Origin: Luteimonas sp. RC10
Lineage (GTDB): Bacteria > Pseudomonadota > Gammaproteobacteria > Xanthomonadales > Xanthomonadaceae
Assembly: GCF_014192745.1 (NCBI RefSeq)
Contig: NZ_JACHYJ010000008.1
Span: 62,001-126,000 of the forward strand
Direction of reading: 5' to 3'
DNA: 64,000 nucleotides
Shown here: in pieces, positions 8,972-18,712 of the stretch
Numbering within the stretch: the first letter of the stretch is position 1
Layout: each line of letters begins with the position of its first letter
The notes under the pieces: generated by a model
Seen by the model: the letters and a program-made list of their open reading frames with translations, nothing else
What the model was told of the DNA's origin: nothing
Database searches by the model: none
Translations under genes and position numbers: made by a program

Positions 8972-9643
8972 TCAAGTCACCGGCAAGGCCACCACGGCGC
9001 CCGGCGCGCAGGGGTACAGACGCATGCCCGGCGACGGTGCGATCGGCAGGCCACCGGCGAACGCGGTGAACGCCGGCAGCAGGCCGGCATCGCGCGCGAA
9101 TACGAAGGCCGGCAAGCGCGGCAGGCCCGGCAGGCGCACCACCGGATGCAGATGCCCGCCGAGCCGATAGCCCGCGACGTCGACGGCGACCGCATCGTTG
9201 ACGTCGTGCACGAACACGAACGGCGGCGCGTGCAACAGCGCACCGTGCAGGTGCAGGCCGAGCGTGCGCGCCAGCTCGGGCGCGGCGCGCAGGGCGCGAT
9301 CGTGGTTGCCGCCGACCAGTTCGACCGACAGCGTCGGATGGCGGGCCCGCCATGCCTGCCAGGCTGCACGCCACGGTGCATCGCGCGCACCGGCGTGCAG
9401 CAGGTCACCGAGCACCAGCAAGCGCGTCGCGCCGCTGGCTTTGATCAGGCCATCGAGCCGTCCGAGATCGTGCTCGGTGCCGCCACGCGGCAGCGCGATG
9501 CCGGCCTCGCGGAAGTGCTGCGCCTTGCCCAGATGCACATCGGCCACGACCAGCGCGCGCTGCCGCGGCCACAGCAGTGCACGCTCTGCGAACAACTGCA
9601 GCGGCTCGCCGGCAATCTCGATCTCCAACGCGCCGTCAGCCAC
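8972..9643 (-). CDS. pdeM: Ligase-associated metallophosphoesterase (PdeM-type)
   Basis: A calcineurin-like metallophosphoesterase of about 223 residues, of the kind encoded beside ATP-dependent DNA ligase and Lhr-type helicase and thought to act in DNA repair. The full set of metal-binding motifs is present: DVHLGK, GDLLHAG, GGNHDR and GHLHPVV. The GTG at 9643 overlaps the helicase stop by 8 bases and is preceded by GAGCGG at 7-base spacing, so translational coupling is likely; a TTG five codons upstream is the alternative. Last gene of the four-gene repair operon. Its substrate is unknown. Confidence 0.85.
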   Translation of the reverse strand: MADGALEIEIAGEPLQLFAERALLWPRQRALVVADVHLGKAQHFREAGIALPRGGTEHDLGRLDGLIKASGATRLLVLGDLLHAGARDAPWRAAWQAWRARHPTLSVELVGGNHDRALRAAPELARTLGLHLHGALLHAPPFVFVHDVNDAVAVDVAGYRLGGHLHPVVRLPGLPRLPAFVFARDAGLLPAFTAFAGGLPIAPSPGMRLYPCAPGAVVALPVT

Positions 9644-12131
9644 GGTTGCGCCGCTCAAGTTGCGCCGCCGCGCGCTGCACGCGCGTGCGCCAGTCCTCGG
9701 TGCTGAGCTGGCCGCGCATCGACTCGGCCCACAGCGGGAACGACAGCGGGGTGAACGTGCGCAACGGGTGCAGGTCGAGCGTGCGGGCGCTGCAGTCCTC
9801 CAGCGTAGTGCGCAGTTGCACCACGTCCAGTTGCGCGGCAAACACCTCGCGCTCGGCCAGCGCCAGCAGCATGTGATCGGGATCGTGCCGGCGCAGCACA
9901 TCGAACAGCAGGCCGCTGGAGGCCTGCAGCTGGCGCATCGAACGTGGCGCGCGCCCGGGCAGCGACGGCGGCAGCAGACCGGCAACGCGGGCGATGTCGC
10001 GGAACTGGCGGCGGGCGAGCTCGGCCAGGTTCAGGCTCTCGCGCAGGTCGTCGATCAAGGCCTCGGGCGAAAGCATCGTTTCGACATCGAGCGCATCAAG
10101 CTCCACCTCCTGCGCGGGCGAGAGCACGAAGCCGTAATCGTTGGCGGCGAACGAGAAGCTGTTGGCGCGCAGGCGGCCCCAGCGCAGCGCGAGCAGCGCG
10201 GCCAGGCCCTCATGCACCTGACGCCCGGCGAACGGAAACACGAACAGGTGGCGCGCACCGCGCGCGCGGATCCACTCCACCAGCAGGCGGCCCGGCGCCG
10301 GCAGCGCCGACAGCCGCTGTTGCAGATCGAGCAGCCGCCCGATCGCACGCAGCTCCGGTGCATCGCGCGGGCCGGCGAACAGGCGCTCGACCTCGTGCGC
10401 CAGCGTGCCCGACAGCGACATCCGGCCGCCCTGCCATTTGGGCACCGTGCCGCTGCCGGCCTTGGCGACGCGCACGTACGCGGTCATGTCTTCCAGCCGC
10501 ACCAGTTCCAGCGTGCGGCCGGCGAACTGGAACCGGTCGCGTGGCCGCAAGCGACCGACGAAACTTTCCTCGACCGAGCCCAGGCCGCCGCCGCGCAGCA
10601 GCTTCACGCGCACCGCGCCATCGCTGGCGATCGTGCCGATCGACAGGCGATGACGCAGCGCGATGCGTCGGTCCTCGACCCGATAGACCCCGTCATCGCC
10701 GCGCACCACGCGGCGGAAATCGGGGTAATGCGCCAACGCCGCGCCGCCCTGGACGATGAAATCGAGCACCGCGCGCCAGGCGAGCGGGTCGAGCGCGCGG
10801 AACGCATGGGTGCCGCGGACCTCGTCGTAGAGCGCATCGGCTTCGAAGCCGCCGCCCAGCGCCAGCGTCACGCAGTGCTGCGCCAGCACGTCGAGGCTGA
10901 GCACTGGCGGCGGACGCGATTCGATCGTGCCGGCGGCGACCGCGGCGCGGGCCGCGGCGTACTCGACCAGTTCCAGGGCATGCGTCGGCACACAGACCAC
11001 GTGCCCGGCCTCGCCCGGGCGGTGGCGCGCGCGCCCGGCGCGCTGCAGCAGCCGCGATACGCCTTTCGGGCTGCCGATCTGCAGTACCTGGTCGACGGCG
11101 GGAAAGTCGACGCCCAGATCCAGGCTGGAGGTGGCGACCACGCAGCGCACGCTGCCGGCGCGCAGCCCCTGTTCGGCGGCAGCCCGCAGTTTTGGATCGA
11201 GCGAACCGTGATGCAGCGCCAGGGTTTCGGGCGCCTCCGGCCACACCGCCGACAGCGCGCGATGCCACAGTTCGGCCTGCGAGCGGGTGTTGGCGAACAA
11301 CAGGCTGGTACGTTCGGCCATCAGCCGCTCGAGCACGCGCGGCAACTGCGCCAGGCCCAGATGGCCGGCCCACGGAAAGCGCTCGTCCTCGCCGGGCAGC
11401 AGCGTGTCGAGCGTGAAACGCTTGGGCGCCACGCCCGCGACCACCTGCGCCTGCGGACAATGCGGCAGCAGCGCATCGCGCGCCTGCTCCAGATTGCCGA
11501 GCGTCGCCGAGACGCCCCAGATGCGCAGCGCCGGCGCAAGCCGGCGCAACCGCGCCAGCGCCAGTTGCAGCAGCACGCCGCGCTTGTTGCCGAGCAGTTC
11601 GTGCCATTCGTCGACGACCACGCAACGCACCGAGGCGAGCAAGGGCGCGGTGTCGGCATAGGACAGCAGCAGCGACAGCGATTCGGGCGTGGTGACCAGC
11701 ACCTCGGCCTGGCCGCTGCGCGCCAGCCGCCGATCGCGCGCACTGGCATCACCGGTGCGCATCGCGACCGTCCAGTCCAGGCCCAGCGCCTCGATCGGCG
11801 CGCGCAATGCGCGCACCGTGTCGACCGCGAGCGCGCGCAGCGGGGTGATCCACAGCACCTGAAACCTGCGCCCGGCGTCCTTGCCGCGCCCGGCCGGCTT
11901 CACCGACGCTGCATGGCGACTGGCCGCCGCGCGCGGGCGCGCAGCCAGTGCCTCGAGCAAGGGCCCGCCGAAGGCGGCCAGTGTCTTGCCGCTGCCGGTC
12001 GGGGTCTGCAGCAGGCCCGACTCGCCGGCCAGATAGCGGCGCCAGACCTCGCGCTGGAACGGCGCCGGCCGCCAGCCCTGGGCGGCGAACCAGGCGCGCA
12101 GCGGCGCATCGGGGCCGCGAAGACCAGTCAT
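9636..12131 (-). CDS. Ligase-associated DEXH-box DNA helicase (Lhr-core type)
   Basis: ATP-dependent 3'-5' helicase of 831 residues related to the Lhr core, proposed to serve DNA repair with the neighbouring ligase. The first RecA domain has a Q-motif-like PFQREVWRRYL, Walker A TPTGSGKTLA, motif Ib TTPESLSLLL and a DEWH box in VVVDEWHELLG. The second has FANTRSQAE, ATSSLDLGVDFP and the arginine-finger motif QRAGRARH. The C-terminal half is the winged-helix and Lhr-specific region. The start MTGLRGPDAPLR was chosen because the helicase Q-motif region begins about 15 residues later; the upstream open frame overlaps the ligase gene. It is 61 bases downstream of the ligase and overlaps pdeM. Confidence 0.9.
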   Translation of the reverse strand: MTGLRGPDAPLRAWFAAQGWRPAPFQREVWRRYLAGESGLLQTPTGSGKTLAAFGGPLLEALAARPRAAASRHAASVKPAGRGKDAGRRFQVLWITPLRALAVDTVRALRAPIEALGLDWTVAMRTGDASARDRRLARSGQAEVLVTTPESLSLLLSYADTAPLLASVRCVVVDEWHELLGNKRGVLLQLALARLRRLAPALRIWGVSATLGNLEQARDALLPHCPQAQVVAGVAPKRFTLDTLLPGEDERFPWAGHLGLAQLPRVLERLMAERTSLLFANTRSQAELWHRALSAVWPEAPETLALHHGSLDPKLRAAAEQGLRAGSVRCVVATSSLDLGVDFPAVDQVLQIGSPKGVSRLLQRAGRARHRPGEAGHVVCVPTHALELVEYAAARAAVAAGTIESRPPPVLSLDVLAQHCVTLALGGGFEADALYDEVRGTHAFRALDPLAWRAVLDFIVQGGAALAHYPDFRRVVRGDDGVYRVEDRRIALRHRLSIGTIASDGAVRVKLLRGGGLGSVEESFVGRLRPRDRFQFAGRTLELVRLEDMTAYVRVAKAGSGTVPKWQGGRMSLSGTLAHEVERLFAGPRDAPELRAIGRLLDLQQRLSALPAPGRLLVEWIRARGARHLFVFPFAGRQVHEGLAALLALRWGRLRANSFSFAANDYGFVLSPAQEVELDALDVETMLSPEALIDDLRESLNLAELARRQFRDIARVAGLLPPSLPGRAPRSMRQLQASSGLLFDVLRRHDPDHMLLALAEREVFAAQLDVVQLRTTLEDCSARTLDLHPLRTFTPLSFPLWAESMRGQLSTEDWRTRVQRAAAQLERRNRG

Positions 12132-12192
12132 CGCCACCGGCCGGGCCACGGCCCTGCGCACCGCTGATGGCCGCAATCGCCGGACGCCGTCG

Positions 12193-13899
12193 TCACCGTG
12201 CGAGTGCCCGCAAGGTTTCGAGCCGATCGGCTTCGGCGATCGGCTTGTCGCGGCGCCAGCGCAGGATGCGCGGAAAGCGCACGGCGATGCCGGACTTGTG
12301 CCGGCTCGAGCGGTTGACCGCTTCGAAACCGAGTTCGAACACATGGTGCGCGGTGACCGAACGCACCGGCCCGAAGCGCTCGAGGGTGTGTGCGCGGATC
12401 CACTTGTCGAGCGCGAGGATTTCGCGGTCGTCGAGCCCCGAATAGGCCTTGGCGACCGGCACCAGGGTGTCGCCATCCCACAGTGCGAAGGTGTAGTCGG
12501 TATAGAGCGTGCTGCGCCGGCCGTGGCCGGCCTGCGCGTAGATCAGCACTGCATCGATGGTCAGCGGATCGATCTTCCACTTCCACCAGTCGCCGCGGCG
12601 CCGGCCGGCCTGATAGCGGGCATCGGCGCGCTTGAGCATCAAGCCCTCGACGCCGCGCGCGCGGGCATCGGCGCGCAGGGCGGCGGCCTGTGCCCAGTTG
12701 GCCGCATCCACCCGCGGCGAGATCACGATGCGCGGATCGTCATGCTGGGCGACCAATGTCTCGAGCATCGCCCGGCGCTCGGCCTGCGGCCGGTTGCGCC
12801 AGTCCTCGCCGTCGAGCTCGAGCAGGTCGTAGACCTGCACGCGCACCGGCGTGTCGGCGAGTGTCTTGGGTCCGGGCTTGCGGCGCTGGATCCGGGTCTG
12901 CAGCGCGGTGAACGGCATCGGCGCGGATTCGCCCGGCCGCCAGGCCAGCAGCTCGCCGTCGAACACACAGTCGCGCGGCAGCGTCAGCGCTGCGGCTTCG
13001 ATCTCGGGAAAGCGCCCGTCGAGACGTTCCTCGCCGCGCGACCACAGCGCGATGTCGGCGCCGCGGCGGATCAGTTGCAGGCGGATGCCGTCCCACTTCC
13101 ATTCCAGCAGCCAGTCGTCGATCGGACCGAGTGCACGCGCGACCGCGTCGGGATCGTTGGCCAGCACCGGCGCCGCCGCATCCGCATCGGGGGCCGCGTC
13201 GGCGTCGGTGTCCGTCCCCTCGCTCGCCGTGTCGGGCCGCAGCGCCTGCTCCAAGGGCGAGGCGAGGAAGAACGGATACGGCTGACGCCGGTCGCTGGGC
13301 AATTCGTCAGGCGAGAGCAGGTCACGCAGGAACTGCGCGCTCGGCGTCCAACTGCCGAGCATGCGTTGGGCGATACGCGCGATGTCCAGCCCGCTCATCT
13401 CCGCCAGTGCCTGCTGCACCAGCCGCTGCGAGACGCCCACGCGCAGCGCGCCGGTCAGCAGCTTGTTGAACACCAGCCGCTCGTCGAAACACAGCGACGC
13501 CCAGGCCTCGACCACCAACGCGCGCCGGACCGCCGGGTCGCGATTGGCGACCGGGACCAGCCGCCGCTCGATCCATTCGGCCAGCGAGATGTCATCGGCC
13601 GGCGCGACGGGATCGTCGAGCAGCAGCGCCAAGGTTTCGGCCAGGTCGCCCACCTGGTCGTAGCTGTCGTCGACCAGCCAGTCGGGCAAGCTTGCGGCCT
13701 GGCCGATCCATTCGCGCAGTTCGCGGGTATTGGCGATGCGTCGCCCGGCCCCGGCGACCTTGCCGCCGGCCAGCAGGAACAGCGCCCAGGCGGCATCGTG
13801 CGGCGGCGCCTCGCGGAAGTAGGCGACCAGCGCCGCGCGCTTGTCGAGCGTGGCGGTGCTGCGATCGAGCTCCCGGTACAGCCGGGCGAAGCGCCTCAT
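12193..13899 (-). CDS. ATP-dependent DNA ligase (ligase-associated repair cluster)
   Basis: Seals DNA nicks using ATP; this family was annotated as a cisplatin-damage-response ligase. The product is 568 residues. An N-terminal helical DNA-binding domain (about 1-215) is followed by the adenylation domain, with the AMP-accepting Lys268 in the motif EWKWDGIR, then DCVFDGELLAW (motif III), and the OB domain with GDWWKWKIDPLTIDAVL near the C-terminus (motifs IV-V). An Asp/Ala/Thr-rich insertion at about 223-245 separates the first two domains and looks unstructured. The start at 13899 gives the conserved MRRFARLYREL. It is 25 bases downstream of the exonuclease and part of its operon. Confidence 0.93.
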   Translation of the reverse strand: MRRFARLYRELDRSTATLDKRAALVAYFREAPPHDAAWALFLLAGGKVAGAGRRIANTRELREWIGQAASLPDWLVDDSYDQVGDLAETLALLLDDPVAPADDISLAEWIERRLVPVANRDPAVRRALVVEAWASLCFDERLVFNKLLTGALRVGVSQRLVQQALAEMSGLDIARIAQRMLGSWTPSAQFLRDLLSPDELPSDRRQPYPFFLASPLEQALRPDTASEGTDTDADAAPDADAAAPVLANDPDAVARALGPIDDWLLEWKWDGIRLQLIRRGADIALWSRGEERLDGRFPEIEAAALTLPRDCVFDGELLAWRPGESAPMPFTALQTRIQRRKPGPKTLADTPVRVQVYDLLELDGEDWRNRPQAERRAMLETLVAQHDDPRIVISPRVDAANWAQAAALRADARARGVEGLMLKRADARYQAGRRRGDWWKWKIDPLTIDAVLIYAQAGHGRRSTLYTDYTFALWDGDTLVPVAKAYSGLDDREILALDKWIRAHTLERFGPVRSVTAHHVFELGFEAVNRSSRHKSGIAVRFPRILRWRRDKPIAEADRLETLRALAR

Positions 13900-13924
13900 G
13901 CGCAGGCCCTCCGGCGCCGGACGC

Positions 13925-14962
13925 TCATTCCTCGTCTCCGAAATCGGTGCGGAAGGCTTCGGCCGCGATGCCGTCCTCGCGCAGCGCGCGGATGATCGCA
14001 TCGGTGTTGCCGTGGGTCGCGATCACCCGCGTGGCGCCGGTCTCGCGGACGGTCCGCATCAGATCGGGCCAGTCGGCGTGGTCGGACACCACGAAGCCGC
14101 GATCGTAGTTGCGACGGCGCCGGTTGCCGCGGATGCGCATCCAGCCCGATGCGAAACCCTGCTGCGCACGGCGGAACCGGCGCATCCATGCACTGCCGGC
14201 CGCCGATGGCGGCGCGATGACCAACCGGCCGGCGACATCGGCACTGCGATCGGTCTCGGCGACCGGCAGCGTGTCGAGCATCGCGATGCCGGCCCGCCGA
14301 TAGACCTCGACGCCGGCGGCGACCGCGCCGTGCAGCAGCGCAGGCCGGTCGGTGTGCGCCGCCAGTTCGGCCAGCACGCGCTGGGCCTTGCCCAGCGCAT
14401 AACAGAACAGCACCGCCGCCTCACCGCGTGTCTCGCATTGCGCGCGCCAGGCTTCGATTTCGCCTGCAACCTGCGCGGTGTCGGGCCAGCGGTAGACCGG
14501 CAGGCCGAACGTGGCCTCGGTGATGAAGGTGTCGCAGCGCACGACCTCGAACGGCGCGCAGGTCGGATCGTGTTGGCGCTTGTAGTCGCCCGACGCGACC
14601 CAGACCTCGCCGTCGACCTCCACCCGCACCTGGGCCGAACCCAGCACATGGCCGGCCGGATGCAGCGACACCGTCGCCGCGCCCATCTGGAACGGCGCGC
14701 CGTAATCGTGTGCGACATAGATCTGCTCGCCCAGCCGCCACTCGAGGATCGGCAGCCCGGCGCGCGTGGTGTGGTAGGCGCCCATGCCGGTGCGCGCATG
14801 GTCGCCGTGGCCGTGAGTGATCACCGCCCGAGGCACCGGACGCCACGGATCGATATGGAAATCGCCGGCCGGGCAGTACAGGCCCTCGGGGCGCAACTGG
14901 ATGAGGTCGTCACGCCGCCGTTTCGGCATGCGGGCGGTGGAAGACGGGCGGGAGGCGGCCAT
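13925..14962 (-). CDS. Ligase-associated DNA exonuclease (metallo-beta-lactamase fold)
   Basis: A metallo-beta-lactamase-fold nuclease of 345 residues related to the SNM1/Artemis group, encoded with the ligase. The zinc-binding HGHGDH lies in ITHGHGDHARTG at about residue 50, with HPAGHVLGSAQV and VWVASGDYKRQ as further conserved blocks and the C-terminal VVSDHADWPDL and ATHGNTDA. An alternative start 11 codons downstream (ATG 14929, MPKRRRDDL) is equally plausible, since neither has a clear ribosome-binding site. It is the first gene of the exonuclease - ligase - helicase - phosphoesterase operon. The histidine kinase gene ends 47 bases upstream on the same strand. Confidence 0.88.
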   Translation of the reverse strand: MAASRPSSTARMPKRRRDDLIQLRPEGLYCPAGDFHIDPWRPVPRAVITHGHGDHARTGMGAYHTTRAGLPILEWRLGEQIYVAHDYGAPFQMGAATVSLHPAGHVLGSAQVRVEVDGEVWVASGDYKRQHDPTCAPFEVVRCDTFITEATFGLPVYRWPDTAQVAGEIEAWRAQCETRGEAAVLFCYALGKAQRVLAELAAHTDRPALLHGAVAAGVEVYRRAGIAMLDTLPVAETDRSADVAGRLVIAPPSAAGSAWMRRFRRAQQGFASGWMRIRGNRRRRNYDRGFVVSDHADWPDLMRTVRETGATRVIATHGNTDAIIRALREDGIAAEAFRTDFGDEE

Positions 14963-15009
14963 GGCGGCAGTCTGGCGACGCCGCCGTGCAGGCGGTGCCA
15001 AGCCGCCGT

Positions 15010-18000
15010 TCAGTCCTCGCGGTGGTCCAGGCCGCCGCCTTCGTGGACCGGCCGCCAGCTCTGGGCCAGGACGTCGGCCAGCATCTCGCCGGTCAGCGGC
15101 TTGCGCAGGAAGCCGTCGAAACCGGCCGCGCGCGCCGCCGGCTCGGCCTCGGCATCGGCGCGCGCGGTGACCGCAACCAGCGGACGGTCGAAGCCTTGCG
15201 CGCGCAGCATGCCGGCCAGGGTCAGGCCGTCGATGCCCGGCAGATCCAGATCGAGCAGCGCGATGTCGAACGTCTGGGTCCGCACGTCGGTCAGCGCAGC
15301 GAGTCCATGCATCGCATGCGCGACCTGGTGGCCCTGCGCCTCGAGCAGACCCCGGATCACGTCGGCCACGGTCTGGTCGTCCTCGACCAGCAACACCACC
15401 AGTCCGACCGCCGCGGTGATGCGCTCGTGCCCCTCGAAGCGCGTGCGCCGTGGCGGGGTGGCAACCTCGGCCAATGGCAGCACGACCGTGAACCGGGTGC
15501 CCTCGCCCAGGGTGCTCTCGACATCGATCCGGCCGCCCATCGCCAGCGACAGTTCCTGGCTGATCGCCAGCCCCAGGCCGCTGCCGCCGTAGCGCGCGGC
15601 GGTGCGGGCGCCATCGGCCTGCTCGAAACGCCGGAACAGCCGCTGGCATTGCTCGGCGCTGAGCCCCGGGCCGGTGTCGCTGATCTGGAAACACAGGCCT
15701 TCGGGCGGACGCGCGATCCGCAGCCCGACCCGGCCATCATCGGTGAACTTGATCGCATTGCCGATCAGGTTCAACAGGATCTGACGCACCCGCACTGCAT
15801 CGCCGTGCACCCAGGCCGGCACGCCCTCGTCGAAGGCGACATCGAAACCCAGCGCCTTGTGCCGGGCCATCGGCGCGGACAGCGAGACGATGTCCTCGAT
15901 CAATGCGCGCAGCTCGAACGGCTGCGGATCGAGCTCGAGCTTGCCGGCCTCGATCCGCGCCAGATCCAGCGCGTCGTTGACCAGGCGCATCAGGTGGTCG
16001 CCGGCGCGGCGGATGGATTCGGTGTAGCTGCGCTGCCGGGCGTCGAGCGGCGTATCGAGCAGCAGCTCGCTCATGCCCAGCACGCCGGTCATCGGCGTGC
16101 GTACCTCATGGCCGAGCGTGGCCAGGAAACGGCTCTTGGCCAGCGATGCCTGCTCGGCAAGTTCGCGCTGGCGCCCGGCCAACTGCAGTTCCGCGCGCCG
16201 CCGCACGCGCCGGCGGTAGATCGATGCGCCCCACAGCGCGATCAGCCCCATCATGCAGATCAGCAGCGTGAGTGCCCACCAGGTCTGCCACCACGGCGGC
16301 AACACCCGGAACCGCAGTTCCTGCATCGGCGCGGCGTTGCCGTAGGCGTCGCTGGCGCGGATGCGCAGCACGTAGTTGCCGGGCCGCAGGCCCGAGAACA
16401 CCCGGTCGCCATTGGCGCCCTGGTCGACCCAGCCGGTGTCCAGGCCCTGGAGCCAGGTCCAGTAGTGGTTCGATCCCGGGTCGTCATAGGCCAGCAGCCG
16501 GGCCGAGACGCGCAGTTCGCGGTCGTCGGGGAACAGTTCGGGATGGGCGCCTTCGAGCGGTTGCCACAGCCCGTCGCGGCGCACGTCCAGGCCGAGGACG
16601 CGCAGCTTCGGCTCCTCGACCCGGCCGGTCTCCTCCGAGGCGGTGTTGATGATGGCCACCGAATCGACTGCGGTCCCGGCAGCGAGCAGGCCGCTGCTGC
16701 TCACCGCGATCGAGCGGAACAGCATTTCCTGCGACGACAGGCCGTGTTCGCTGCCATAGCGGCGCATGCGTCGGGCCTGCGGATCCCAGCGGTAGAGACC
16801 ACGCCGGGTGGAGACCCAGACACGTCCGCGCACATCGACCGCCAGCCCCATCGGCATCACCGACGGCAGCCCCTCTCGCGTGCCGATCCGCTCCTGCCGC
16901 GCCCAGGTGCCGTCCTCGCGGCGCCAGCGCTCCAGGCCGTCGCGCCCGGCGGCCCAGACCGTGTCCTCGCCCTGCACGGCGACCGCGTAATAGGGCTGCT
17001 CGCCGCTGACGATCACGAACCGGCCAGCATGCGGGTCGAAGTAGCCCAGCCCCGGCACCGAAGCCGCCCAGGCGGTGTTGTCGGGTGCGACGTCGAAGCC
17101 GTAGACGCCCTCATGGACCAGGGGATCGTCGCCGGCCTGCCACAGCATGCGGCCGGTGTCGCCATCGCGGTGCTCGACCCCGTAGCCGCCCATGCTGCCG
17201 GTCCACAGCGTGCCGTCGGGCGCGGCGCGCACGATGTTGTAGCCCACGCCGTGCGCGACCGACGTGCCCGGCTCGCCTTCCCACTCGCTCAGCGTGCCGT
17301 CGCGCCCGTGCCGGAACAGGCCGCCGACATGGCCGATCCACAGCACACCGCTGCGCGTCTCGGCCATGCCGAGGATGCGCTGGTTGGCCAGGCGCGCGCG
17401 TGCCTCCCCATCGAGCCGGGAGACCTGCAGCGCCTGGTCCACATGCTCGACGACGCCGGTTTCCGATCCCAGCCACAGCCCGCCGTCGTTGGCCGGCGCG
17501 ATCGTCGCGTACCCGTGGCCCTGCAGTCCGCGTTCGCCGCGCACCAGCTCGGCCACATGCCGCCAGTCCGAGCGCAGGAAGCCGACGCCCTCGCCCGGCG
17601 CCGATGCCCACAGCGCGCCGTCGGACTGCAGGAACATCGCCCGCGCCGGGAACGGCCGCGACGCGTCCCGGCCGACCGGCACCGGGGTCGGGATGCCGTC
17701 CTCCGACAACCGCCACAGGCCGCGACGGGTGCCCAGCCAGTAGCCGCCGCGGGGATCGGCGAGCATCGACAGCACGCTGTTGGGCCGGGCGAACATGCCC
17801 GACCACGGGCGCCAGTGCCACTGGCCATCGCGCATGCGCACGAACAGCCCGCGCGCGCTCGAGGCCCAGACTTCGTCGCCCATCGCCTGCACATCGGTGA
17901 CCGTCAGCGGCATGTCGCCGCCGGGCAACAGCTCGCGCCAGACACGGCGGCCGTCGTAGCGGGCCAGACCCGCCATCGTCGCGATCCACAGCATGCCGTC

Positions 18001-18561
18001 GTTGTCGAACGACAGGCTGACCACGTTGTCGCTGGGCAGCGTGCGCGGGTCGTTGGGATCGTGGCGCAAATGCACGAAACTGCCGTCGGCGCGCAGGCCG
18101 TAGACCCCGTCGGTCCCCAGGCCCATCCAGATCTCACCCGGCCGGCTGGCGAAATCCCAGACATCGCCGAGCCGCGCTTCGGGATGCGCGTCAATCCGAT
18201 AGGGCCGGAAGCCTGCCGAGCGATCGCGGTCCATCACCGCGACACCGCCTTCCTGGGCCGCGACCCAGACGCGGTCCTCGTGGTCGACATGCAGGGCCTG
18301 CAGATTGTTGCCGGGAAAGGCATCCGCCGCTTCGGGGTCGTGCTGCCAGACCATGAACCCGGCGCCGTCGTAGCGGGCCAGGCCGTCGGCGGTCGCGATC
18401 CAGACGAAGCCGTCGCTGTCCTGGGCGATACCGGTGACATCGGACGTAGGCAGGCCGTCGGCGACGCCGAGCACCCGCAACCGCGGCATCTCCGGCGTCG
18501 CGGCCAGGACACCGCAGGCGAACGTCCAGATCAGCGCCAGAGCGGCGACACGCTTCCACAT
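15010..18561 (-). CDS. Hybrid sensor histidine kinase with periplasmic beta-propeller
   Basis: A 1183-residue membrane sensor. A signal-type hydrophobic segment (residues 1-21) precedes a long periplasmic region made of repeated [13 protein letters not shown]-like two-component-regulator propeller repeats (about 25-680). Then come a Y_Y_Y domain (about 690-750), one transmembrane helix ending in a basic RRRVRRR stretch, a HisKA domain with His818 in GHEVRTP, a HATPase domain (N box [10 protein letters not shown] box [10 protein letters not shown]), and a receiver domain with Asp1104 in ALLDLDLPG and the KP motif. There is no AraC output domain, unlike many Bacteroidetes-type relatives, so a partner regulator must be elsewhere. 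The start [12 protein letters not shown] gives the signal segment. The ligand is unknown. Confidence 0.92.
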   Translation of the reverse strand: MWKRVAALALIWTFACGVLAATPEMPRLRVLGVADGLPTSDVTGIAQDSDGFVWIATADGLARYDGAGFMVWQHDPEAADAFPGNNLQALHVDHEDRVWVAAQEGGVAVMDRDRSAGFRPYRIDAHPEARLGDVWDFASRPGEIWMGLGTDGVYGLRADGSFVHLRHDPNDPRTLPSDNVVSLSFDNDGMLWIATMAGLARYDGRRVWRELLPGGDMPLTVTDVQAMGDEVWASSARGLFVRMRDGQWHWRPWSGMFARPNSVLSMLADPRGGYWLGTRRGLWRLSEDGIPTPVPVGRDASRPFPARAMFLQSDGALWASAPGEGVGFLRSDWRHVAELVRGERGLQGHGYATIAPANDGGLWLGSETGVVEHVDQALQVSRLDGEARARLANQRILGMAETRSGVLWIGHVGGLFRHGRDGTLSEWEGEPGTSVAHGVGYNIVRAAPDGTLWTGSMGGYGVEHRDGDTGRMLWQAGDDPLVHEGVYGFDVAPDNTAWAASVPGLGYFDPHAGRFVIVSGEQPYYAVAVQGEDTVWAAGRDGLERWRREDGTWARQERIGTREGLPSVMPMGLAVDVRGRVWVSTRRGLYRWDPQARRMRRYGSEHGLSSQEMLFRSIAVSSSGLLAAGTAVDSVAIINTASEETGRVEEPKLRVLGLDVRRDGLWQPLEGAHPELFPDDRELRVSARLLAYDDPGSNHYWTWLQGLDTGWVDQGANGDRVFSGLRPGNYVLRIRASDAYGNAAPMQELRFRVLPPWWQTWWALTLLICMMGLIALWGASIYRRRVRRRAELQLAGRQRELAEQASLAKSRFLATLGHEVRTPMTGVLGMSELLLDTPLDARQRSYTESIRRAGDHLMRLVNDALDLARIEAGKLELDPQPFELRALIEDIVSLSAPMARHKALGFDVAFDEGVPAWVHGDAVRVRQILLNLIGNAIKFTDDGRVGLRIARPPEGLCFQISDTGPGLSAEQCQRLFRRFEQADGARTAARYGGSGLGLAISQELSLAMGGRIDVESTLGEGTRFTVVLPLAEVATPPRRTRFEGHERITAAVGLVVLLVEDDQTVADVIRGLLEAQGHQVAHAMHGLAALTDVRTQTFDIALLDLDLPGIDGLTLAGMLRAQGFDRPLVAVTARADAEAEPAARAAGFDGFLRKPLTGEMLADVLAQSWRPVHEGGGLDHRED

Positions 18562-18669
18562 GGGCCCGACATCCCTTTCCCCGCGGCCTTGCCCGCAACG
18601 CGCGATGCTCGCAACGCATCGTCCCGGATGCAAGCGCCACCACGGCTGCGCGGCCGTGCGATTCGTGCC

Positions 18670-18675
18670 TAGAAT
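18670..18675 (+). promoter_or_regulatory. -10 box of the YceI-cytochrome b561 operon
   Basis: TAGAAT (five of six matches) lies 37 bases upstream of the first yceI ATG (18713) and ends 6 bases before another ATG at 18682 that opens an eight-codon frame. Confidence 0.55.
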
Positions 18676-18681
18676 CCCCGC

Positions 18682-18708
18682 ATGCCGCCCGCGGCGACCG
18701 GAACTTGA
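18682..18708 (+). other. Possible leaderless eight-codon upstream ORF
   Basis: ATG followed by seven sense codons (product MPPAATGT) and TGA, ending 4 bases before the yceI ATG. It stands at the predicted transcript start given by the TAGAAT box, so it could be a leaderless leader peptide coupled to yceI. Chance occurrence is possible. Confidence 0.3.
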
Positions 18709-18712
18709 GACG

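Noticed and set aside
9198-12167. Open plus-strand frame of 989 codons opposite the helicase gene
   Set aside because: Antisense shadow of a strong gene in GC-rich DNA; composition is Arg/Gln/Ala/His-rich with no motif or ribosome-binding site.
12298-13995. Plus-strand frame of 565 codons opposite the DNA ligase
   Set aside because: Antisense to the ligase active-site motifs; no support as a gene.
14986-18672. Open plus-strand frame of 1228 codons opposite the histidine kinase
   Set aside because: Same shadow effect; the minus strand carries all kinase motifs in order.
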